Origin: Bordetella parapertussis
Lineage (GTDB): Bacteria > Pseudomonadota > Gammaproteobacteria > Burkholderiales > Burkholderiaceae_C
Assembly: GCA_943328885.2 (NCBI GenBank)
Contig: CALQBT020000131.1
Span: forward strand, 1 to 7,326
DNA length: 7,326 nt
Direction: 5' to 3'
The notes below the pieces were generated by a model. That model saw only the letters and a program-made list of their open reading frames with translations, was not told the origin of the DNA and did not search any database. Of the stretch, positions 1 through 5,844 are shown piece after piece. The translations under genes and the position numbers were made by a program. Positions within the stretch are counted from its first letter, which is position 1, and every line of letters begins with the position of its first letter.

Positions 1-305
1 CTGATCTCGCCCACCGGATCGGGCATCGCGGCGAGCTGCTCGCAGCCCTCGGCGACCGTGGCGATCGCCGCCGGCGTCAGCTTGAGCCGATCGACCAGCG
101 GCTCGGCCAGACCCGCAGCCCGCGCGGCCTCTAGGTCCTGGGCATTGGCCTGCGCGAGCGGGGCGGCTGACGCACGCAGGCGGCGCGCCAGCGCGCGCAG
201 TGCCTGGTTCTTGGCCGCCGTGCTGGCCGCGGCCATCAAGGTGGCCGCAGCGCGTGCGCCAGCGCCAACCTGGGCCATGTAGGCGGGGATGTCAGCAGGG
301 TTCAT
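1..305 (-). CDS. proA: Gamma-glutamyl phosphate reductase (glutamate-5-semialdehyde dehydrogenase), N-terminal part, cut by window edge
   Basis: Only the first 101 residues are inside the window; the family is usually about 420 residues. ProA reduces gamma-glutamyl phosphate to glutamate-5-semialdehyde with NADPH, the second step of proline synthesis, in the cytosol. The visible part has the typical ProA opening: a short helix (IPAYMAQVGAGARAA), then STAAKNQAL, then QANAQDLEAARAAGL near residues 52-66, LVDRLKLTP near 70-78 and MPDPVGEI near 94-101. The catalytic Cys lies outside the window. The ATG at 305-303 gives the usual family start. Only a weak GGGA ribosome-binding sequence is seen, 11 bases upstream. 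The gene follows the DUF167 gene by 82 bases on the same strand, so it could be co-transcribed or have its own promoter; no clear promoter was found. Identity is by recognition of the N-terminal pattern. Confidence 0.88.
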   Translation of the reverse strand, partial: MNPADIPAYMAQVGAGARAAATLMAAASTAAKNQALRALARRLRASAAPLAQANAQDLEAARAAGLAEPLVDRLKLTPAAIATVAEGCEQLAAMPDPVGEI

Positions 306-387
306 AGCGTCGATTTTCCCAGAACGGCGCCAGCGCTCAAGCCGCAGGGTCGACAGCCCCGGCCGACAGCGCCGACGCAGCCCGGCC

Positions 388-705
388 TCATTCGTTGTCC
401 GCCCACGCCAGCGTGGCGAGCCAAGCCGCGACCTGGGCTTGCGGCAGGTCGATTTGCACCTGCTTGCGGCGCGAGGTGTCGCCGCGCAACAGCGTGACCG
501 CACGCTTAGGGCAACCCAGCTCGCCGGCCAGCCAGCCCAGCAGCTGGGCGTTGGCTTTGCCATCGACCGGCGGCGCGGCCAGTCGCACCCGCAACGCACC
601 GTCGTGCAGGCCGTCAGCAGCGGTTCGGCGGGCATTGGGCGAGACGCTGACGTCTAGCCTGCAGCCGCCTGGCCGCGCCGCCAGACAAGGCCAGGGCTCG
701 ATCAC
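388..705 (-). CDS. DUF167 / YggU family protein, function unknown
   Basis: A 105-residue cytosolic protein of the DUF167 (YggU/UPF0235) family, a small alpha/beta fold with no established biochemical role. The family core is clear: a first strand LDVSVSPNARR (17-27), the signature VRLAAPPVDGKANA (40-53), a helix LLGWLAGELG (55-64), then AVTLLRGDTSRRKQVQI (69-85) and a final helix. The length is normal for the family. The frame is open upstream to 825, but that extension is an Arg-rich shadow of the topB 3' end. The chosen start is GTG at 705-703, because AAAGGCGG (713-720) lies 7 bases upstream and the family fold begins just after it. The gene starts 19 bases after the topB stop, so it is probably read from the same transcript. 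The protein ends in a short acidic tail, ADNE. Confidence 0.88.
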   Translation of the reverse strand: MIEPWPCLAARPGGCRLDVSVSPNARRTAADGLHDGALRVRLAAPPVDGKANAQLLGWLAGELGCPKRAVTLLRGDTSRRKQVQIDLPQAQVAAWLATLAWADNE

Positions 706-712
706 CGCGCGG

Positions 713-720
713 CCGCCTTT
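713..720 (-). promoter_or_regulatory. Ribosome-binding site of the DUF167 gene
   Basis: On the minus strand AAAGGCGG lies 7 bases before the GTG at 705-703. It decides the start in favour of this GTG over the far upstream ATG at 825, which lies inside topB. Confidence 0.6.
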
Positions 721-724
721 AGGC

Positions 725-3499
725 TCAGCGAGCTGCCGGCTTCTTTCGCGCGGCCACCTTCTTGGCCGGCACCTTCTTGGCTGCAGCGGCATAGCTGCGC
801 GCAGGCGGCGCCGCGCCCTTGCCATCGGCCGCGACAGCCCTGGCTGCGAATTCGAAGCCGACCTTGCCTTCTTTTTCGTCCCACACCAGCATGGCCTTGA
901 ACTTTCGCTTGGTGCGGTTGGAAACGAAGCCGTCGAGCAGGTCGGTCCTGCCGGTGGCGAGCAGCTTGGTCACTTGTGCGTGCGACACCGGCTGCGTCAG
1001 GATGATCTTGCCGGTCTTGAAGTCGCAGGTCACCGGCGCGCTGACCGCATGCTCGCAGGCGTAGTTGCTGCCATGCTCGTAGACATGGGCTTTGCATTTG
1101 GGGCAAACGCCCATCGAGGGCTGGCCGCTGAAGTCAATCGCTTCGTCGCCGTCGGCGCCCTTGGCATCGTCGCCAAAGTCGAACTCGAGCTTCCAGTTCT
1201 TGATCTCGTCGTCGCGCACCAGCTTGAGCTCGGCCGAAAAAGGCCAGCCGGCCTTGGAACGAAAGCCCTCGAGCGGCCCGATCTTGTGCTCGCGCAGAAA
1301 AGTCTCGACCTCGCGCAGCTCGAAGCTGCGGCCGGCCGGGATCTTGGTCATCGAGAAGCCGCAACCCCCGGCGCTTTCGGCGCCACTGACAGGACTCAGG
1401 CTCGCGCCATCGGCACCGATGCAGGTGAAACGACGGTAGTTCTCCCTGACCACGCCGCCGCAGTTCGGGCAAGGCGCTGCCAGCGTCGCGTAGTCACCCG
1501 GGATGGTGTCGCGGTCGTACTCCTTGGCCTTGCGAACGATGCGCTCGGCCATCGCCGCGATGTCGGTCATGAAAGCCTGGCGCGAAAGTCGGCCCTGCTC
1601 CATCTCGGCGAGCTGGTGTTCCCAGTTGCCGGTCAGGTCGGGCCGCGTCAGGTCTTCGACATCCAGGCCGCGCAACAAGGTCATCAGCTGGAAGGCCTTG
1701 GCGGTGGGGCAGAGCTCGCGAGCCTCGCGCAGGATGTACTTCTCGGCGATCAGTCCCTCGATCACCTGGGCCCGCGTGGCAGGCGTGCCCAGGCCTTTTT
1801 CGGCCATCGCCTCGCGCAGCTCGTCGTCGTCGATCAGCTTGCCCGCACCCTCCATCGCGCTGAGCAAGGTCGCCTCGGTGTAGCGCGCCGGCGGTTTGGT
1901 CTTGAGCGCGTTGACAGCCACGTGCTCATTGACCACGGCCTCGTTCGGGCTGACCGGCACCAGGTTGGCGTCCTCGTCCTGCGCTTCCTTGCCGTAGACC
2001 GCGAGCCAGCCTGGGTTGACCAGCACCTTGCCGTTGGTCTGGAAGTGGTGGCCCTCGACCTGGGTGATGCGGGTCGTGACCATGAACTCTGCTGAAGGGT
2101 AGAACACCGCGATGAAGCGCTTGACCACCATGTCGTAGAGCTTGGCCTCGATCTCGGTCAGGCTCTTGGGTGCGAGCAGCGTCGGGATGATCGCGAAGTG
2201 GTCCGACACCTTGGTGTTGTCGAAGACCCGTTTCGTCGGCTTGATGTAACCGTCCTTCAGGCCTTTGCGAGCGTGCTGGGCGAGCTCGCGCAGCGGCCCG
2301 GGCAGGTCCTCGCCGGCGATCATCTCGAAGGTCTGCTTGACCGTCGCCACGTAGTCCTCGGGCAGAGCCCGCGAATCGGTCCGCGGGTAGGTCAGCACCT
2401 TGTGCTTCTCGTACAAGGCCTGGGCCAGGCCCAGCGTGGTCTTGGCCGAGAAGCCAAAGCGACTGTTGGCCTCGCGCTGCAGCGTGGTCAGGTCGTAGAG
2501 CAGCGGCGAGGCCGAGCTGCTGGGCTTGGACTCCTCGCTCACGGTGCCCGACTTGCCCAGCACCGCGTCGCGGATCGCGTTGGCGTCACGCTCGTTCCAG
2601 AGCCGGTCAGCGCGGCGGTCCGGGTCGGGCAGTGCATCTTTGTCATCACCCGGGGCCGGGCCCTTCTTGAACTTGGGGTCGAACCACTTGCCCTCGTAGC
2701 CGCCGGCAGCGGCCTCGGGGTCGCCGGGCCGCCCCAAGGCCCCGACACCCCCTTGGGGGGCAGACCGGGCGTCGCCCGGGCCTGGGGGCACGATGAACCC
2801 GGCCTTGATCTCCCAGTAATCGCGCGAGACATGCTTGCGGATCTTCTCCTCGCGCTCGACCATGATCGACAGCGTGGGCGTCTGCACCCGGCCCACGGTG
2901 GTCAAGAAGAAACCGCCGTCGCGCGAGTTGAAGGCCGTCATCGCCCGCGTGCCGTTGATGCCGACCAGCCAGTCGGCCTCGCTGCGGCTGCGCGCGGCGT
3001 CGGCCAGGCCCAGCATCTGCTTGTCGCTGCGCAGGTGGTCGAAGCCGTCGCGGATCGCCTGCGGCGTCATGCTCTGCAGCCAGAGCCGGCGGATCGGCTT
3101 GGCCAGCGCGGTCTTGAGGTTGTCGGCGTACTGCACGATCAGCCGGAAGATCAGCTCGCCCTCTCGGCCCGCGTCGCAGGCGTTGATCAGCGCGGTCACA
3201 TCCTTGCGCTTGACCAGTTTGACCAGCGCGTTCAGCCGGCTCTTGGCCTTGTCGATAGGCGCCAGGTCGAAATGCGGCGGCACCACCGGCAGGTTGGCGA
3301 AGCTCCACTTGCCGCGCTTGACGTCGTACTCGTCCGGCGCCTTGATCTCGACCAAGTGACCGACCGCCGAACTCACGACATAGAGCTCGTTCTCGAAATG
3401 GTCTTCGTGCTTGTCGAACTTGCCAGCCGACGGGGTCAGCGCGCGCACGATGTCCTGCGCCACGCTGGGCTTTTCGGCAATGATGAGTGTCTTGCTCAT
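725..3499 (-). CDS. topB: DNA topoisomerase III (type IA), large chromosomal form with an in-frame Gly/Pro-rich insert
   Basis: A 924-residue type IA topoisomerase that cuts and rejoins one strand through a 5'-phosphotyrosine link, relaxing or decatenating DNA. The TOPRIM domain opens with MSKTLIIAEKPS (catalytic Glu9) and contains DAGREGELIF at 109-118. The usual DxDxE motif is thus D109-A-G111-R-E113, with Gly at the second acidic position; I recall this variant from other bacterial TopB proteins. GRVQTPTL is at 203-210 and the active-site Tyr371 lies in TYPRTDSR (370-377). Further family blocks are SDHFAIIPT (432-440) and EKGLGTPATRAQVIEGL (567-583). The C-terminus has two Cys clusters, C677/C680/C693/C713 and C799/C802/C815/C825, and a Lys/Ala-rich tail from about 903. 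E. coli TopB has about 650 residues; the extra length is mostly these C-terminal parts. Residues 238-264 form an odd insert (separate entry). ATG 3499 is chosen because the conserved N-terminus begins there; AAAGGA lies 13 bases upstream, a rather long spacing. Confidence 0.95.
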   Translation of the reverse strand: MSKTLIIAEKPSVAQDIVRALTPSAGKFDKHEDHFENELYVVSSAVGHLVEIKAPDEYDVKRGKWSFANLPVVPPHFDLAPIDKAKSRLNALVKLVKRKDVTALINACDAGREGELIFRLIVQYADNLKTALAKPIRRLWLQSMTPQAIRDGFDHLRSDKQMLGLADAARSRSEADWLVGINGTRAMTAFNSRDGGFFLTTVGRVQTPTLSIMVEREEKIRKHVSRDYWEIKAGFIVPPGPGDARSAPQGGVGALGRPGDPEAAAGGYEGKWFDPKFKKGPAPGDDKDALPDPDRRADRLWNERDANAIRDAVLGKSGTVSEESKPSSSASPLLYDLTTLQREANSRFGFSAKTTLGLAQALYEKHKVLTYPRTDSRALPEDYVATVKQTFEMIAGEDLPGPLRELAQHARKGLKDGYIKPTKRVFDNTKVSDHFAIIPTLLAPKSLTEIEAKLYDMVVKRFIAVFYPSAEFMVTTRITQVEGHHFQTNGKVLVNPGWLAVYGKEAQDEDANLVPVSPNEAVVNEHVAVNALKTKPPARYTEATLLSAMEGAGKLIDDDELREAMAEKGLGTPATRAQVIEGLIAEKYILREARELCPTAKAFQLMTLLRGLDVEDLTRPDLTGNWEHQLAEMEQGRLSRQAFMTDIAAMAERIVRKAKEYDRDTIPGDYATLAAPCPNCGGVVRENYRRFTCIGADGASLSPVSGAESAGGCGFSMTKIPAGRSFELREVETFLREHKIGPLEGFRSKAGWPFSAELKLVRDDEIKNWKLEFDFGDDAKGADGDEAIDFSGQPSMGVCPKCKAHVYEHGSNYACEHAVSAPVTCDFKTGKIILTQPVSHAQVTKLLATGRTDLLDGFVSNRTKRKFKAMLVWDEKEGKVGFEFAARAVAADGKGAAPPARSYAAAAKKVPAKKVAARKKPAAR
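2723..2789. repeat. Palindrome-rich segment in frame inside topB, probably a dispersed intergenic-type repeat
   Basis: Two perfect inverted repeats lie side by side: CCCCAAGG (2732-2739) with CCTTGGGG (2751-2758), 11-base loop, and CCGGGC (2765-2770) with GCCCGG (2774-2779), 3-base loop. The segment ends in a GGGGGC run. In the topB frame it encodes most of residues 238-264, a Gly/Pro/Ala/Arg-rich stretch between the strand YWEIKAGF (228-235) and GGYEGKWFDPKF (266-277), where I recall family members joining almost directly. The pattern of GGCCGCCCCAAGG, then CCCCCTTGGGGGGCAG, then GGGGGC resembles repeats I recall between genes in Comamonadaceae genomes; that likeness is from memory. No second copy was seen in this window. 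Confidence 0.55.
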
Positions 3500-3516
3500 G
3501 TGTCTGATGGAATCCT

Positions 3517-3546
3517 TTGAGGCGCACTGTAGGGCATGCCTACAAT
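3517..3546 (+). promoter_or_regulatory. Candidate sigma70-type promoter for the SET–birA–SPOR cluster
   Basis: A -35 like TTGAGG (3517-3522) is followed after 18 bases by a -10 like TACAAT (3541-3546). Transcription would begin near 3553, giving a leader of about 60 bases to the ATG at 3613. The hexamers match the consensus at 4 of 6 and 5 of 6 positions. This also argues against the open-frame ATG at 3517 as a start, since it lies within the -35. The element sits in the leader of the divergent topB, over its AAAGGA sequence. A small inverted repeat, GTAGG (3529-3533) and CCTAC (3539-3543), overlaps the spacer and -10 and could be an operator. Confidence 0.5.
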
Positions 3547-3560
3547 CCGCCGCTGTCCTC

Positions 3561-3592
3561 GCGCGCGCTTGCACAGGTGTGCACGCACGCGC
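3561..3592. repeat. 32-base imperfect inverted repeat (hairpin or operator) in the divergent intergenic region
   Basis: The two 15-base arms pair at 13 of 15 positions around a GG centre (3576-3577). Mismatches are at 3566/3587 and 3569/3584. The core is TGCACA-GG-TGTGCA (3570-3583). It lies downstream of the candidate promoter and just before the ATG at 3595. In RNA it would form a GC-rich hairpin in the SET leader; in DNA the symmetric core could be a regulator site. There is no T-run after it, so it is not a standard terminator. Confidence 0.55.
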
Positions 3593-3612
3593 CCATGGAA
3601 TCACTTTACCCA

Positions 3613-4167
3613 ATGAAAGCCGCCGTGCCAGCCCACGCCCGCAAGACTGCCGCCGCCCTTGCCAAGACCCCCACGGCGAGCAAGGCGGTCACCGGCCACC
3701 CGGGCCGCAAGCTGCAGGTGCGCAAGAGCGGCGTCCATGGCAAGGGTGTTTTCGCGTTGCGGCCGATCCGCAAGGGCGAGAACTTCATCGAATACACCGG
3801 CGAGGTGATCACCTGGTCCGAGGCGCTGCGCCGCCACCCACACGATCCGAGCCAACCCGACCACACCTTCTACTTTCACCTCGATGAGGAGCTGGTGATC
3901 GACGGCAAGGTCGGCGGCAACGAATCGATGTGGATCAACCACTCCTGCGCGCCCAACTGCGAGGCCGAAGACGAAACCGGCCGCGTCTACCTGCTGGCGC
4001 TGCGCGACATCGAGGTTGGCGAGGAAATCTTCTTCGACTACGGCCTGGTGATCGAGGAGCGCCACACCGCAGCGCTGAAGAAACGCTTCGAATGCCGCTG
4101 CGGCGCCAAGACCTGCCGCGGCAGCATGCTCGCGCCCAAGCGCAGCCACCGTGCCGCCAAGGACTGA
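3613..4167 (+). CDS. SET-domain protein-lysine N-methyltransferase with post-SET cysteine cluster
   Basis: A 184-residue protein that should transfer methyl from S-adenosylmethionine to lysine side chains; the substrate is unknown. A basic Ala/Lys tail (1-30) precedes the SET domain. Visible motifs are SGVHGKGVFAL (39-49), IEYTGEVI (59-66), the cofactor-binding INHSCAPNC (109-117) and EEIFFDYG (137-144), with the catalytic Tyr expected in FDYG. The post-SET part CRCGAKTC (161-168), with Cys117, supplies the four Cys that bind zinc in this family, so the enzyme looks complete. The frame is open to an ATG at 3517, but that lies in the candidate promoter. ATG 3595 is possible, but a predicted hairpin ends only 2 bases before it. 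ATG 3613 is preferred, with GGAA 12 bases upstream. The 3' end overlaps birA by 17 bases, so the two are probably coupled. It has no predicted signal peptide, so it probably acts in the cytosol. Confidence 0.9.
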   Translation: MKAAVPAHARKTAAALAKTPTASKAVTGHPGRKLQVRKSGVHGKGVFALRPIRKGENFIEYTGEVITWSEALRRHPHDPSQPDHTFYFHLDEELVIDGKVGGNESMWINHSCAPNCEAEDETGRVYLLALRDIEVGEEIFFDYGLVIEERHTAALKKRFECRCGAKTCRGSMLAPKRSHRAAKD

Positions 4168-5035
4168 TACGCCAGCCGACGACAGCGTCAGCCCGGCATG
4201 GGACAGCCAGGCGCTGCGTCGGCAGCTCGAGCCCATGCTGCCAGGGCTGGCGGTCGAGGTGGTGGCGAGCAGCGAATCGACCAATACCGAGTTGCTGGCG
4301 CGCACCCGACAGGCGGCAAGAGATCAAGGCCAGATCCAGCCCTGCCTGCTGGTGGCCGAGCACCAGACCCAGGGTCGAGGTCGCCAAGGCAAGAGCTGGC
4401 AATCGAGCGCCGGCGCTTCGCTGACTTTCTCGCTGGCGCTGGTGCTTGCACCCGCTGACTGGTCCGGCCTGTCGCTGGCGGTGGGCCTGGCGCTGGCCGA
4501 AGCACTCGATCCGCTGCGCCCAGGCCAGCCGACCCGGTTGGGGATCAAATGGCCGAATGACTTGTTGCTGCGCGAACCCATGGCGGCGGACCACATCGGC
4601 CGAAAGCTCGGCGGCATCCTGATCGAGACCGCTCAGTTCGGCGCACAGCGCGTGGCCGTGGTCGGCGTAGGCCTGAACCTGCAGCCCCAGCCTACCGCGG
4701 CGCTGAGTTGGGGCTATGGCTGCGTGCAGGAGCTGGCCCCTGGGCTGAGCGCAGCAGGGGTGCTGGCCCGGGTGGCCGGCCCGCTGCTGCAAGCGCTGCA
4801 AGACTTCGAGCGCGAAGGCTTTGCGCCGCTGCGCCAGCGCTTTGCCGAGCGCGATCTGCTGGCAGGACGCGCCGTGACCACCACGCTGCCAGAACTGCCG
4901 CGCGGCATCGCCGACGGCGTCGACCACAGCGGCACCTTGTGGCTGCGGGGCGCTGACGGCAACGGGCGCTGGCCTGTGCGCAGCGGCGAGGTCAGCCTGC
5001 GCCCCGAAACGGACGCCGGGGTGGGCAGATGTTGA
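4151..5035 (+). CDS. birA: Biotin–[acetyl-CoA-carboxylase] ligase, monofunctional (no DNA-binding domain)
   Basis: A 294-residue cytosolic enzyme that makes biotinyl-AMP from biotin and ATP and attaches biotin to the carrier domain of acetyl-CoA carboxylase and similar enzymes. Visible motifs are SSESTNTELL (40-49), the biotin/AMP loop QGRGRQGKSW (74-83), GIKWPNDLLL (131-140), GRKLGGILIE (150-159) and VVGVGLNLQP (170-179), followed by a C-terminal SH3-like domain ending in SGEVSLRP (278-285). The helix-turn-helix domain of E. coli BirA is absent, so it should not repress biotin genes by itself. The start is GTG 4151, overlapping the SET gene by 17 bases. No good ribosome-binding site is seen before it, and no other in-frame start fits well, so translation probably depends on the upstream gene. 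The next gene starts within its last codons. Residues 143-149 (MAADHIG) add a few residues before the RKLGG motif, an ordinary variation. Confidence 0.95.
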   Translation: MPPRTDTPADDSVSPAWDSQALRRQLEPMLPGLAVEVVASSESTNTELLARTRQAARDQGQIQPCLLVAEHQTQGRGRQGKSWQSSAGASLTFSLALVLAPADWSGLSLAVGLALAEALDPLRPGQPTRLGIKWPNDLLLREPMAADHIGRKLGGILIETAQFGAQRVAVVGVGLNLQPQPTAALSWGYGCVQELAPGLSAAGVLARVAGPLLQALQDFEREGFAPLRQRFAERDLLAGRAVTTTLPELPRGIADGVDHSGTLWLRGADGNGRWPVRSGEVSLRPETDAGVGRC

Positions 5036-5835
5036 GAATCATCGCGCTGGTGCTGGTGCTGGCCAACGCCTGGCTGCTGGCCGCCCAGTTCGGCGGATTG
5101 GGCTGGCCCGGTGAGAGCGCCGGCACGCCAGCGCAGCAAGAGCCCCAGCGCCTGAAACGCCAGCTCAACCCCGAGCTGGTGCAGATCCTGTCGCCCCAGG
5201 CGGCGACCGCAGCACTCGCCGCTGCTGCAGCCTCAGCCGCACAGACTGCCGCCCAGGCGGCCGCGGCAGCCTGCCTCGAAGCCGGCCCTTTCAGCGCCGC
5301 TGAGGCCGAGGCCGCCGAGCGCACGCTGCGCGACGCCGGTCTGGCCGCCGGCAGCTGGCAGGCTCGCCAAATCCAGCAAACCGCGGTCTACATGGTCTAC
5401 ATGGGCCGCTACCCCGATGCCGAGACCCTGCAGCGCAAGCGCGATGAACTCAAGCGCCGCAACGTCGCGGCTGAGACGGTCAGCGACGCTGTCGACTGGC
5501 AGCCCGGGCTGAGCCTGGGCCGTTTCGACGACAAGCCCGCGGCCGAAGCGGCGTTGGCCGGGTTCGCGCAGCGCGGCGTCAGCAGCGCAAGAGTGGTCAC
5601 ACTGCACCCATCCAAGAACCAGACCATGCTCAGGCTGGGCAAACACGATGCGGCGACCCGGGCCCGGCTGGCTGGCTTGCGAATGCCTACGGGGCCCGGT
5701 TTTGTGACCTGCCCGACAGGCCCTGACGAAGCCACGGCACCGGGTGCCGGCAAGCCCGCGCTGATTCCGCCGCCCGCAGGCTTGCGGCCGGTGGCACCCG
5801 CCAGCGCAGCGCCAACAGCCAACAGCGCACGCTGA
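5029..5835 (+). CDS. Membrane-anchored SPOR-like domain protein
   Basis: A 268-residue protein with an N-terminal hydrophobic segment (about 4-21) after a single Arg, probably an uncleaved inner-membrane anchor with the rest in the periplasm. Next come a basic linker, an Ala-rich helix (about 57-83) and a domain from about 82 to 192 (CLEAGPF, VYMVYMGRYPDAETLQRKRDEL, LSLGRFDDKPAAEAALAGF) with the paired beta-alpha pattern of SPOR domains, which bind denuded glycan strands of peptidoglycan at the division site. A Pro/Ala-rich tail from about 218 looks disordered. The ATG at 5029 overlaps the birA stop by 7 bases, and GGGGTGGG lies just upstream. In many Betaproteobacteria a similar SPOR gene lies near birA and coaX, which supports the call. 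The repeat-like match is by eye, so family membership is likely but not proven. Confidence 0.78.
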   Translation: MLRIIALVLVLANAWLLAAQFGGLGWPGESAGTPAQQEPQRLKRQLNPELVQILSPQAATAALAAAAASAAQTAAQAAAAACLEAGPFSAAEAEAAERTLRDAGLAAGSWQARQIQQTAVYMVYMGRYPDAETLQRKRDELKRRNVAAETVSDAVDWQPGLSLGRFDDKPAAEAALAGFAQRGVSSARVVTLHPSKNQTMLRLGKHDAATRARLAGLRMPTGPGFVTCPTGPDEATAPGAGKPALIPPPAGLRPVAPASAAPTANSAR

Positions 5836-5844
5836 CGACCCGGG

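Noticed and set aside
306..387. Possible terminator or promoter between the DUF167 gene and proA
   Set aside because: Only short GC-rich near-repeats (CGACAGC twice) are seen; no stable stem with a T-run and no credible -35/-10 pair.
395..2095. Long open frame of 566 codons on the plus strand
   Set aside because: It lies opposite topB and the DUF167 gene, has no recognisable domain, and arises from high-GC codon bias in the real minus-strand genes.
2198..3520. Long open frame of 440 codons on the plus strand
   Set aside because: It is the antisense shadow of the 5' part of topB, with a Leu/Gly/Arg/Val-rich composition and no family pattern.
3526..3554. Possible topB promoter on the minus strand using TACAGT as -10
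   Set aside because: No -35-like hexamer lies at 16 to 18 bases spacing, so the topB promoter is left uncalled.
3517..3612. Longer SET protein starting at ATG 3517 or 3595
   Set aside because: The first start lies inside the candidate promoter and the second directly follows a predicted hairpin with no ribosome-binding site; the added residues show no family likeness.
3935..4927. Open frame of 330 codons on the minus strand
   Set aside because: It is antisense to the SET and birA genes, which carry clear family motifs; the translation is Arg/Gln-rich with no motif.
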